A stretch of DNA of 64,000 nt from Aurifilum marmelostoma (taxonomy: Eukaryota; Ascomycota; Sordariomycetes; Diaporthales; Cryphonectriaceae): positions 124,001-188,000 of the forward strand of contig JAMXSV010000012.1 of the NCBI GenBank assembly GCA_027559495.1. Reading direction: 5' to 3'. Below the pieces are notes generated by a model. It did no database searches. It was not told where the DNA came from and was given only the letters and a program-made list of their open reading frames with translations. How positions within the stretch are numbered: position 1 is the stretch's first letter; each line of letters opens with the position of its first letter. The translations under genes and the position numbers were made by a program. This document shows positions 21,850-31,022 of this stretch, piece by piece.

Positions 21850-23652
21850 TCACAACTCTCCCTCAAATCCTCTTACCGCCAGGCCGTTCCCACCCAAAAA
21901 CTCCTTAACCTGTCGCACCGTGTACTCGCCCCTGTGGAACATGCCCGCCCCGAGCGCGGCATCCGTGGTGGTCTGGTCGAAGACCTCCTGAAAGTGGCCC
22001 GGGTTTCCGGCGCCGCTGCTGGCTATGACGGGAATCCTGATGGCGCTCTTGACCTGCCTGATCAGCTCGAGGTCGAAACCGCTGTTGGTGCCGTCACGGT
22101 CGATGCAGTTGAGCAGGATCTCGCCGCAGCCCATGGCCTCGACAGCCCGGCACAGCTGCACGACATCGAGGTCGCGCGTCTCCCGGCCGCCTTTGATGGT
22201 GCAGGCATACCAGGCATACTCCTCGCGCTTGGGACCGGGCTGGCTCGTCTTGACCGTGCTGTGGGGCGTGGCATCAGGCGAGGCGACATAGACGCGCTTG
22301 GGGTCGACCGAGACGACGACTGCCTGGTTGCCGTACGCGGACGAGATCTGCTCGATGGCTGTCTTTCCTGACAGCGCCTGGCCGGCGGCGTAGTATTCCT
22401 CTGCGGCGGTGACGGCGTCGCTGCCGATGCTGACCTTGTCGGCACCACTGCGGAAGTACATGCTGGCAATCTCGAGAGCCGACACCTTTGTGCCGTCTGT
22501 GTCGACGGTGTCGCGGATGCCACCGCCAATGGTCAGCGGGACGAAGACGGTCTGCGATGTCTGGCGGAGGATCTCGAGCATGGGGAGGTCACGAAGGGGC
22601 AGGTCGCGGAACGAGGTGATATTCAGGAAGGTCACCTCGTCCGCGCCCTGCTCGTAGTATCGCCTGGCCATCTCGACAGGCTTGCCCAAATTACGCACGC
22701 CCCGGTCGTCTGACTTCTCGCGCACATCGTATTGGTCGCCCTTTGTCACCACGAGGTCGCCGGCATCGTTGGTGCGCACGTCGAGGCAGGCTATCACACG
22801 GCGGGTGAGCCCCCGTGAGGGCACCGCAGCGTTGTCTCCAGACGATGATGGGGCTATCGATGCGGTGGGTGATGGCGGCGGGAGGGGCTGGCCGAGAGTC
22901 CTGGCGCCGTCACCTGTCAGGAATGACCTGATGACGCGCAGGCCCGCGACGCCACTCTTCTCTGGGTGGAACTGCGTGGCCAGCACGTTCCCCTTGGCCA
23001 CAGCTCCGACAAAGGTCTCGCTGCCGTAGGCAGCCGTGGCGACGGACCAACCTTGGCCCTCCAGCACGCCGGGCTCGTACGGACACCGGTAGCTGTGGAC
23101 GTAGTAGTACTTGCTGCCGGGTCGGAGGTCGTACAGCGATGCACCGCCAGCAGCAGAGGCAGAAGCGACGAGGGCGTCGTTCCAGCCAATGTGAGGGACG
23201 GCCTTGTCGGAGTCATCGAAGCGGCCGAGACGGCTGGGGATGATGCCCAGGCCAGGGCAGTTTGGGTTCTCCGAGGACCCTTCGAACAGGGCCTGCAGGC
23301 CGACACAGATGCCCATGAAGGGCTTACCAGCCTCGACGTGGGCCTTGATGGCGGGCAGGAAACCGGCAGAGGCAAGCTGGGTGAGGCAGTGGCCGAAGTG
23401 GCCTACGCCTGGGAGGATGAGTTTCTACAAGGAATCCATGGCAACTGGTAAGTATGATGCAACTATGATGCATATGTAGAAAGATAATGTTCATGTGCTC
23501 GGTTCCGAGGGCGTGTCCGCATTGCTCACCTCAGCATTGGCGACCTCTTCTGGCGTCTTGACCCAGGCGACTTCATATCCAACCTTTTCTATGGCGTTAA
23601 CCAGAGACCTCACGTTTCCGGCAACATAGTCTAATAAATAGACTGTGGGCAT
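21850..23652 (-). CDS. HIS7: Imidazole glycerol phosphate synthase (glutaminase-cyclase fusion), histidine biosynthesis
   Basis: Makes imidazole glycerol phosphate and AICAR from PRFAR plus glutamine, the fifth step of histidine synthesis. Exon 1 is 23652-23530 (MPTVYLLDYVAGNVRSLVNA...); the intron is 23425-23529 (GTGAGC...GTAG, 105 nt); exon 2 is 23424-21850. The total is 565 aa. The N-terminal glutamine amidotransferase domain has the oxyanion loop PGVGHFG, the nucleophile C81 in GICVGLQ, and the His/Glu of the triad in HPEKSG (H194, E196). The C-terminal (beta-alpha)8 cyclase starts VIACLDVRTND, with the catalytic Asp region, then TFLNITSFRD, GGGIRD and CIDRDGTNSGFDLEL. This is the fused eukaryotic form, complete in both halves. 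An ORF-only call starting at the internal MGIC would lose the first 78 residues. Confidence 0.97.
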
Positions 23653-24209
23653 CTTGAGTATGGCGTGTCTGTCTCTTGTTCATAAATCTCAATGACTTCG
23701 AATCGAGTGTATCATGAGTGTGAGGCTGCGAAGGACGTGGGGCTGATGGGCATGAGGGTAGAAAAGGTGGTGAGTGAGTCAAACAAGAGGGAAGGGTTTT
23801 GTATACAAAAGTCAGTCATACACCTAAAAGCATCGAATTTGATATCCAAACGTCAAAATGGAGGGGCAGAGAGGGGCAGCCTGCATGGCGCTACTGGGGA
23901 GGAGGGGTCGAGTTTTACAGGGGTGCAGGGCCTGCTCCCGCCCCCATCCAAGCCCTGTAACGTAGTGACTGCTAGGTGCTGACGGGCTAGAATTTACAGG
24001 GGCTCACACCACTGATACTGTACTGTCACCGAGGAGCTAAGTTAAGAAGTTCGGTAAAACGTCCATACACCTACCTCATCGCCCTTCAATCTCCCACCTC
24101 TCCCTCGTTCTTGTGTCTCTCCTCTTGTGCCTACCTCCACTGAATTACTCTCACACAAGAAATTTCCACGGCTGTCGATTGTCATGAGAGCTCCACCTCC
24201 ACATCGACA
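23653..24209. promoter_or_regulatory. Divergent promoter HIS7 / TFIIIC subunit
   Basis: 557 bp between divergent starts. I looked for TGACTC (Gcn4/CPC1 site) near the HIS7 start. A TGAGTCA lies at 23774-23780, about 120 bp upstream of the HIS7 ATG, a plausible cross-pathway-control element. Confidence 0.5.
23774..23780. promoter_or_regulatory. Candidate CPC1/Gcn4 site (TGAGTCA) upstream of HIS7
   Basis: A perfect palindromic TGASTCA site in the sequence GTGAGTGAGTCAAAC, about 120 bp upstream of the histidine gene. Fungal amino-acid biosynthesis genes are commonly activated by the Gcn4/CPC1 bZIP factor through this motif. Role inferred from position. Confidence 0.6.
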
Positions 24210-25761
24210 ATGGTGAGGACAGCCAAGCCGCCGGTCGCATGGCCGGGCACGACACCCGAGAGCGCCGCCAGCTTCCCACTTGCGCAGACGTCGTCGTCGA
24301 CCAAAGCTGGCGAGGACCAAGACGAGTGGGAATACGAGTACTCGAACACAGAGACAGAGGTACAAAAAACCACACACCATACCTGTAGAGAGAGACACAA
24401 AGAGAATTAGCTGACGAGCGTCCGGGCAGACCTACTACCTAACAATAGACCTGTCGCATTCGGGCATGTTCGAAAAGGTCAAGGACTCGTTCCACGCGCA
24501 GAACCGGGGCGGGTACAGGCAGTGGTTCAACCCCGTCTACGCCGATCCCAACAAGAACACCAAGCTTCGACCTACAAAGACGAATGCCATGCTTTTTGGC
24601 GACGAGGAGAACGAGGACGACGAGGACGTTGCGCCGCAGGGCGAGGACGACGACGAAAATGAGGAGGATATTGAGAGCAGAGACCGTAGAGAAGGAGAAA
24701 GAAGGGGCCACAGCCTCAAGGGTGAGCATGGAGGGGAAAACACCGGCGGCGGCGGCGGCGACAACACCGATCCTATCGACCCTTCGCTTCGAGACACGGC
24801 ACAGCGAGCTCCGTCTCGGGCACCGCCACGGGCCACACAGAGAGCCCAGTCAAGGGGCGCATCACGAGCGCCCTCGGTAATGCCGCATCCCGGCAGAGAC
24901 CAGCAGGACAGGCCAGTGCGGATCAAAAATGTGGGCGAGATACAAATCCTTGACCTGCACTCGGACAACCCCGTCATCTCCTACAAGGGGCGCATCTTTT
25001 CGGGCAATTGGGCGCACAATATCGGCACGGAGCTCCTCTTTGGCGCGCACGACGAGGTGGCCGAGCGCAATCTGCCTCACCTGCGGTCGCTCTCGGGCGG
25101 CGTGGACCTGATGGCGGGGTGCTCGGCGCGCATCCTCACGGTGCCGGCAGATCTTCGGCCTAAGAACCGCGGCGAAACCGCGGCGCTGGCACAACAGAAC
25201 CGGCGGCCAGCACCCGATCGGTACAAGCACCTGCGCAGGGAGGCAGGTCTCGAGATCCCCATCGCCTTCGACAAGCATGGGCGGCGCAAGCCGCAAGCAC
25301 GATTCCTCGAGAACCTGATGGCGATCAAGCGGAGCAGGGGCGAGATGGACGAGGCGACGACCGTGACACGAGACACGACGCGGGACTGGGTCGACCGTGA
25401 CGACGACCCGGAGGAGGCGTCACTGCAGAAGAAGCGAGCCAGAGACCGCAAGAGGCAGCAGCGACTGATAGAGGAGAGGCTGGCGAGGCCCAAGAAAAAG
25501 AGGCAGGGCGGGAACCGGTGGTTGAGGAGGCAGGTGGTGAGCTTCGCGGACAGGGACAGGAGTGACAGTGGTGATAGGATTGGGAGGAAGGAGGGTGCTG
25601 GTGATGGGCAAGAAGGTAACAGTGTCTTGTCGAGGCCCACACCTAGGACGTGGGATGAACTGGATCGCGGCGGCGGAGAGGGCGGCGGTGAGCAGACTGG
25701 TGAAGGTGCTCACGGAGGAGAGGCTCAAGGAGCTGAGGATACGATCATGGACTCGGAGTGA
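24210..25761 (+). CDS. TFC7: TFIIIC subunit, tau55/GTF3C6 family
   Basis: Part of the RNA polymerase III assembly factor that binds tRNA and 5S promoters. Exon 1 is 24210-24359; intron 24360-24429 (GTACAA...GCAG); exon 2 is 24430-25761. The total is 493 aa. Across the splice the sequence EDQDEWEYEYSNTETE joins TYYLTIDLS, the hallmark of the TFIIIC_sub6 domain (an acidic lead-in to a beta strand). A long acidic and Arg/Ser-rich linker follows (DEENEDDEDV..., residues ~105-190). Next comes the conserved segment VRIKNVGEIQILDLHSDNPVISYKGR split over the line of beta strands, then FSGNWAHNIGTELLF. The C-terminal third is basic and charged (KKRARDRKRQQR), with an RPKKKRQ nuclear-localisation-like stretch. 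It lacks the phosphatase-like domain of budding-yeast Tfc7, as usual in filamentous fungi. Confidence 0.88.
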
Positions 25762-27141
25762 GCAGGCGGGAGCAGTGGTTGACGTACTTGCGAGTCCTTT
25801 CACGGCAACGGAGTTTGGGACGGAGGGATGAATTAGGCAGTCTGTTCAATATGATACCCCCGCATGTTTTTCTTCATATTAGCAGTCCGTGTAAAGCTTA
25901 TTTTTCATTTCTCTTCGAGAACGACCTACAGAATCGAAATCGAAAACCCAGATAATCTTGATCCTAGCCCATCGGCGACAACCACTACTACATGGCCACT
26001 TGAAAAGTCTGGTTGACTGACTACATGACCGGCCCAAGACACCCCCAGCTGCTGGGAGTAATGTTGTTAATGATGTCGTCTTGAGATAAGAAAGTGGATG
26101 CTCTGCTGCAGCTCTCTGCACTACATAGCAACAGTCCAACGTATGGGGATCCCATCTTGGGCCTCGTGGAGCAGAGCGATGGTTGTGACGAGGCGTGGGG
26201 GGGGGGACCCTAGATGAATCCTTGGCCGCATGTGGTTGTCAGGGGCTGCAACCAAGGCCCTTCCGGCGGGCTCTTCTTAGGGGAGGAAATCGGAGGGAAT
26301 GCCTCAGTACTGTGGAGCAGTGAACAGTCAGTTAGTGTTCTGCTAAAGGTGGTCATGGGGTCCGCACTATCGCCTCGACATACAGTTCAAGGTGCGCACA
26401 TGTTAGTGCCCCTCGCGAGTCGGGTTGGGTACGTGCCTGCGTAAGTACTTACAGTAGTAGTAGCAAGAGTACTGCGTACATGTGCCCCCGTATATGTCAC
26501 ACCCAAAAGGCGAGTCACCTGGACTTTGCCATCTCGTGAGGATCAACCCCAGGGGTATGACCCGCGGGAGGTGGCAGTGACAGCGTGTGAGCAGTGAACC
26601 ATGTCCCTGATTCGCATGGTAGCCTACTGTAGGACCAAGTACGACACTGGATCTCCAGGGTCCTCAGTGATGCCGTCTTCGCCGCCCTGGATTCCCGAAA
26701 CGAGACCAAACCTTCGTCCTCTTCTCTCTTCTTCCAATACTCCTTCTCGCTCTCTTGACATCGATTCACCTTCTTGAGAAATACACTATTTTGGAAGTAC
26801 ATCATCATGTCCTAGACGTCCATCCTTTTACTCTATAGCACTTGTTTTTTTTTTTTTTTCCCTAGGTCTATATATCCTTCTCCTTTCCTGCTGTCTGTTC
26901 CACTGCGATGCCTCAGCATCAGCAAGACACCCTTCCTTCGTCGCCCAGCTGAACATAGCCTCTTTCGGCAGCAAATAACTACTTGCTCGCAGAAGCACTC
27001 GCTTTCCTTGACTCTCAAGTACACCGACCTCGTTTTTCTTTCGCTTTCTGTTTTCTTGTTCTTTCTTTCTTTGGTCTTCTTTCAATCTCGCTTCTTCTCC
27101 CAGGGTGGAGAGAGCGTGTGGGAAGACAGCCCACAGCCGCC
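25762..27141. other. Intergenic region upstream of the Vps62-family gene
   Basis: No gene recognised. Contains a run of eleven G (26199-26209), a small TAC/GTA palindrome group (about 26440-26485) and a pyrimidine-rich leader (26840-27100) with a 16-base T run. Confidence 0.5.
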
Positions 27142-28932
27142 ATGTACCACGTCCGACGGGCGACCATTGCCGTCGCCATCATCGCCACCCTCGTCTTCGT
27201 CACATGGTTCGTTCCAAAGGTCCTGATACCGAACCCGCCCAGCCCGGAAGACCAGAAGCGCGACAAGGCTTGGGTCAATTCCTCGCCGTATTGGCTCGAC
27301 CGACAGGCATGCAGGGTGTTCGGCGTGTGCGGGATACATCACATGCGATGGGATGACCCTGTAAGACCGAGGGGCCCACATATACCGGTATCTGAGCTGG
27401 GGGAACTGGAGCTCAGGAAGAGGAGGTCGCTTGAGGGGCCCAGGGAGGTTTCCTCTGCGGCATCCTGGGAGAACCTCGGGGCCAGGCCGAGCACGAAACA
27501 TGAGGAGAGGGGCCAGACGCTGGACGATGTGCCCGAATACGTGCTCAGAAATGCGCCTCTAGTGCATCTATACTCAGGCGAGAGCTTCTGGCCGTCGGAT
27601 ATTGCGGAGCATATCCAGCATATGATCCCGTTTGTCAACAAGGAGCCGCTCAACACCACAGAGCCTATAGCGCTCACCAACCTGTACGACCTGGGCACGG
27701 TACCTGGCATGGTGTACCTGACAAGCAGGGAGGACGTCGAACAGCGACCAGAGTGGCTGTCCAGTCATGTTGGCAGGCCGAATCCGTTCGACGAGGATGG
27801 CGATGAGACAATCGATCCTGCGGGTGATCACGATACTCACGAACCTCAGAATGGGCCTTATACAGAGGGCACGACCTGGTTCGACGTGGATAGAGACCAT
27901 CCCCTGCGCCGGATCTCCGACCCTCGCGAGCGCTCCTTTGCGCCTAACGAGATGTTATCAAAACACCTGCGCCGGGCTGTCCTCTCTGGTGACGATTCCC
28001 AAAAGCCATTCCCGCCGCCCCCGACCACGCCAGGCCACAAACCAGACGCCAGTGGCTACTCGGCGGCCCCGGCTGTCCTGGTCCTCGTCGACAAGGGCTC
28101 AGGCATACTAGATGCCTTTTGGTTCTTCTTTTACAGCTATAACCTCGGCCAGACCGTGCTCAACATGCGGTTCGGCAACCACGTTGGTGACTGGGAACAC
28201 TGCATGGTGCGCTTCGAGAACGGTGTGCCCCGCGCCATGTTCCTGAGCGAGCACGAGGGCGGGCAGGCCTATGCGTGGAGCGCACTCGAGAAGAAGCGCA
28301 TGAACATGACCACCGGCACCAGCAGCGCGACCGGTGAACCCGTCACCGAGATCGTCGAGCGACCAGTGATCTACTCCGCCGTGGGCAGCCACGCGATGTA
28401 TGCCTTCCCTGGTCCTCACGCTTATGTCCTGCCCTTCCAGATGCTCAAGGATGTCACCGATCGTGGGCCGCTCTGGGACCCCTCGCTGAACAACTACGCC
28501 TACTTCTACGACTACAAGGACTCTCCCCCTCCTCCCGAGGAGGACGAGGGCCGCAGTGGCTCCTCAGATGAGGAACTGCTGCTCGACGAGTCGACGCCCT
28601 ATCCCTTTGACGCGGCCGCCATCGAGGCCCACGCCAACCGCACAGCACAGCTGAACAGGCGCGGTGAGGTCGTGCAGCCCACATCTCTGGTTCCCGCCTC
28701 GTCAAATCCCCACGCGCCGACGTCCTGGTTCCACTTTGACGGGCCCTGGGGCGACGAGCTGTACGGTCTGGGCGACGAGAGGCAGTGGCGGCTTTTTGGA
28801 CAGTATCACTACGTCACGGGACCGATGGGGCCCAAATTCAAGCGACTGGGCAGGGAGAAGGTGTGTCAGAAGGACAAGTGCAGGTTACTGTACAGCATCG
28901 AGGAAGGAAGGAAGAGTTCCTGGCATGACTAG
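27142..28932 (+). CDS. VPS62: Vps62-family membrane protein
   Basis: A 596-aa protein of the Vps62 family (named for a vacuolar-sorting yeast gene; molecular activity unknown). The start at 27142 is preferred over the longer frame from 26983 because it sits directly before one membrane anchor, about residues 6-25 (RATIAVAIIATLVFVTWFVP), in good context (CGCCATGT). The lumenal part has YVLRNAPLVHLYSGESFWPSDI, TNLYDLGTVPGMVYLTS, the core FWFFFYSYNLGQTVLNMRFG then NHVGDWEHCMVRFENG, and FLSEHEGGQAYAW, with conserved His/Asp/Glu residues typical of the family, then AVGSHAMYAFPG. The C-terminus has WFHFDGPWGDELYG and YHYVTGPMGPKFKRLGR. Intronless. Convergent with the spherulin-like gene. Confidence 0.88.
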   Translation: MYHVRRATIAVAIIATLVFVTWFVPKVLIPNPPSPEDQKRDKAWVNSSPYWLDRQACRVFGVCGIHHMRWDDPVRPRGPHIPVSELGELELRKRRSLEGPREVSSAASWENLGARPSTKHEERGQTLDDVPEYVLRNAPLVHLYSGESFWPSDIAEHIQHMIPFVNKEPLNTTEPIALTNLYDLGTVPGMVYLTSREDVEQRPEWLSSHVGRPNPFDEDGDETIDPAGDHDTHEPQNGPYTEGTTWFDVDRDHPLRRISDPRERSFAPNEMLSKHLRRAVLSGDDSQKPFPPPPTTPGHKPDASGYSAAPAVLVLVDKGSGILDAFWFFFYSYNLGQTVLNMRFGNHVGDWEHCMVRFENGVPRAMFLSEHEGGQAYAWSALEKKRMNMTTGTSSATGEPVTEIVERPVIYSAVGSHAMYAFPGPHAYVLPFQMLKDVTDRGPLWDPSLNNYAYFYDYKDSPPPPEEDEGRSGSSDEELLLDESTPYPFDAAAIEAHANRTAQLNRRGEVVQPTSLVPASSNPHAPTSWFHFDGPWGDELYGLGDERQWRLFGQYHYVTGPMGPKFKRLGREKVCQKDKCRLLYSIEEGRKSSWHD

Positions 28933-29288
28933 ATGCCGACTTTACAGTGCTACAAGCACTACAGCATTCTGTGTTTCTTTTTTTATGATGATGTTGACGA
29001 TTAGCATTGGGTCCGGGCAGTGAGCGTCCTAAGGAGCATACATCTCTGGCGAGCTGGAGGTTTACTTTACCAATGTACCTCGAGGGCAGAGAGACACTTG
29101 AGCTGATGGGCGAACCTAGACGTCCTAGAGAGACGAGGCGTCGGTGCCGACGCACGATACCCCCTGTTTCCTCTCTAACGAGGCTTGTCGCTACCAAATA
29201 GACTTTTTGATCTTTGAAAGTAGTAACCTTGAATATCAGGAATGCTAGACTATCACTGTGCCTGCTGTGTGGGCAATCTCAACCATCG
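28933..29288. other. Convergent 3' spacer
   Basis: 355 bp between two stop codons; no gene. Confidence 0.5.
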
Positions 29289-30226
29289 TCAAATCACCGT
29301 CGTCACCAACAGCGTCACAGCACCAACCGTCATGATCATTATAATTGACGGGCTTCCCAAACAGCCCCAGTAACGGGACATGCCACCAGCAGCAGCCTGA
29401 ACAAGCAGACTGGCCACAGTGCCCACATCAGCGGGCGCATCATCGCTATCAGAGGCATCCCAGCCATAGTCAACGACATTCACACTCCCGATCCCAGCCT
29501 TGACCATCCCATCCAACCACGATTTCAGCTCCTTCTTTGTGGATCCAGACCGGTTGTTGAAGTTGTACACCAGGATCGACGCCTTGGAGGCATACTGCGA
29601 GGGCACACTGTCCGCGGGCACGTCCGTGGAGTAGTCCTCCGCCGCCAGCTCAGAGACGACGACGTGGTCGGCCAGGGTGAAATAGTCATCGTCCAGCACC
29701 GTCTTGCCCGGGTTGAATATGATCCCTGCGCCGGAGCCGAGAGCACCCCGGGCAAAGGCGGTCAGGTTGCGCATGTAAGCGGTGCGGTTGTCCGGAGTCT
29801 CGTCAAAGAAGATGCCGTGCATGGAGACGTTGGCGGGGCCGTCGTAGGAAGCCCAGGCCGCCCAGGCGGTGATGTTGGCCTCGACCGAGGCGGCAGGCTC
29901 GGCGCCGCCCAGGAGGTGCACGTAGCCGAAGGTGCGGGCGTTGGCGAAGGAGTTGATGGTGGCGGTCGCGTTGACCCAGCCGGTGGCGTTTGCAGAGGGC
30001 GGGGAGGAGGGGCCCGGGCCGGAGCTGGGGTTGATGACGACCTGGAACTGGAGGGCTGGGTTGGCCTGGATGGCGGTGTAGATGGGGTCCCATGCGCCTG
30101 GGCCTGGGTAGACGTAGAGGGGGAGGAGGATGTTGGTTGTTGGGGGGGGGATGAGGAGGTGGTTGTGGTGGTGGTGAGTAGGAGGAGCAGGAGGAGGATG
30201 AATGTCGTGGTGGTGGAATGCATCAT
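29289..30226 (-). CDS. Spherulin-4 domain (GH135-like) secreted protein with C-terminal anchor signal; one frame break
   Basis: A secreted or cell-surface protein of the spherulin-4 family, which includes Sph3, an enzyme cutting the exopolysaccharide galactosaminogalactan. The start ATG (30226) opens a signal peptide (MMHSTTTTFILLLLLLLTTT). The mature domain begins NILLPLYVYPGPGAWDPIYT and contains VVINPSSGPG, TFGYVHL, HGIFFDETPDN (acid pair D-E at the expected catalytic place), VVSELAAEDY, and VYNFNNRSG. Several N-x-S/T sites are present. The C-terminus ends in a hydrophobic tail (SPSIIMIMTVGAVTLLVTTV), a GPI-signal pattern. The signal peptide and the domain are in different frames. They meet at nine G (30142-30150); one extra base gives a continuous ~312-aa protein. 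Domain call firm; enzymatic activity inferred. Confidence 0.85.
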
Positions 30227-30783
30227 GAAACAGAAATACGAGTGTCTATGCAGTAATTATTTTACCCAAATGTCGCACACCTCGACGAGCCAGCTCACCT
30301 GAAAAGTTACGTGTGCTAACAAGACAGTGCTCTTCTTTTTTTTGGGGGGGGGGGGTTCCTCTTCTCCTGCTTCTTTCTACTCTATCTTCTAAAGAAAAGG
30401 ATGAATCGAATATTGGCTATCGCTCCCGAGGCATTGTTGTGTGTTATTTGCAAGCCGCGTCCGCATGCGGCTGAGAGGTAGGATGGAATCACCTCTATTT
30501 CGGCCCGTGGACAAGACGGCTGGCTGGGATGGTCTTATCCTCTTCGCGTATCGTTCAATACAAGTCATTCCGTTGAATGAGTCTCTTTCTTGGACTCGAC
30601 TCGGGCAGAATGTGTTCATTATGTAGAATCAGGAATATCGACCGGATCGATTATCTGCTTGGCCTATGTTTCCTTTCTTTTCAGAGCCTAAGCTCCATGA
30701 CAATGGTCTAGAGATGCCTTTTTCATGATCACTGGGAAGATAAATTTCAATAATATTTAATTAATTACTTGATATGCAGAATG

Positions 30784-31022
30784 TGTTGAAATCAAGGCCT
30801 AAGGGTTGATGGTGTTTTGATATTAGTACAGAATCTGAAGGTTTAAGATTGTATGAAGCATACTCAAGCAAGAATGACAGACCTGAGACTCTATAAAAGC
30901 CAGCATCTGGTTCCTACTCTCCCATATGAGTCTTGTGGTAAATCTCCTTATTGCCTACTCATTTGGGTATATAAATCTAGCAAGAAGCCTTGAGAAACAA
31001 GTGCAGTTCGACTCCCGCAACA
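30784..31022. mobile_element. Candidate solo LTR (Copia-like), degenerate
   Basis: A 239-bp AT-rich element that begins TGTTGAAATC and ends CCCGCAACA, giving 5-bp inverted ends TGTTG/CAACA of the kind seen on Ty1/Copia LTRs. It carries an internal TATAAAAGCC (30892) followed by pyrimidine-rich sequence, as in an LTR promoter. No matching target-site duplication is visible (GAATG versus TTTAT) and no internal retrotransposon genes are nearby, so this is a tentative relic call. Confidence 0.35.

Noticed and set aside
31003..31020. tRNA-like B-box GTTCGACTCC
   Set aside because: No T-stem pairing around it and no A-box or acceptor stem at the right distance.
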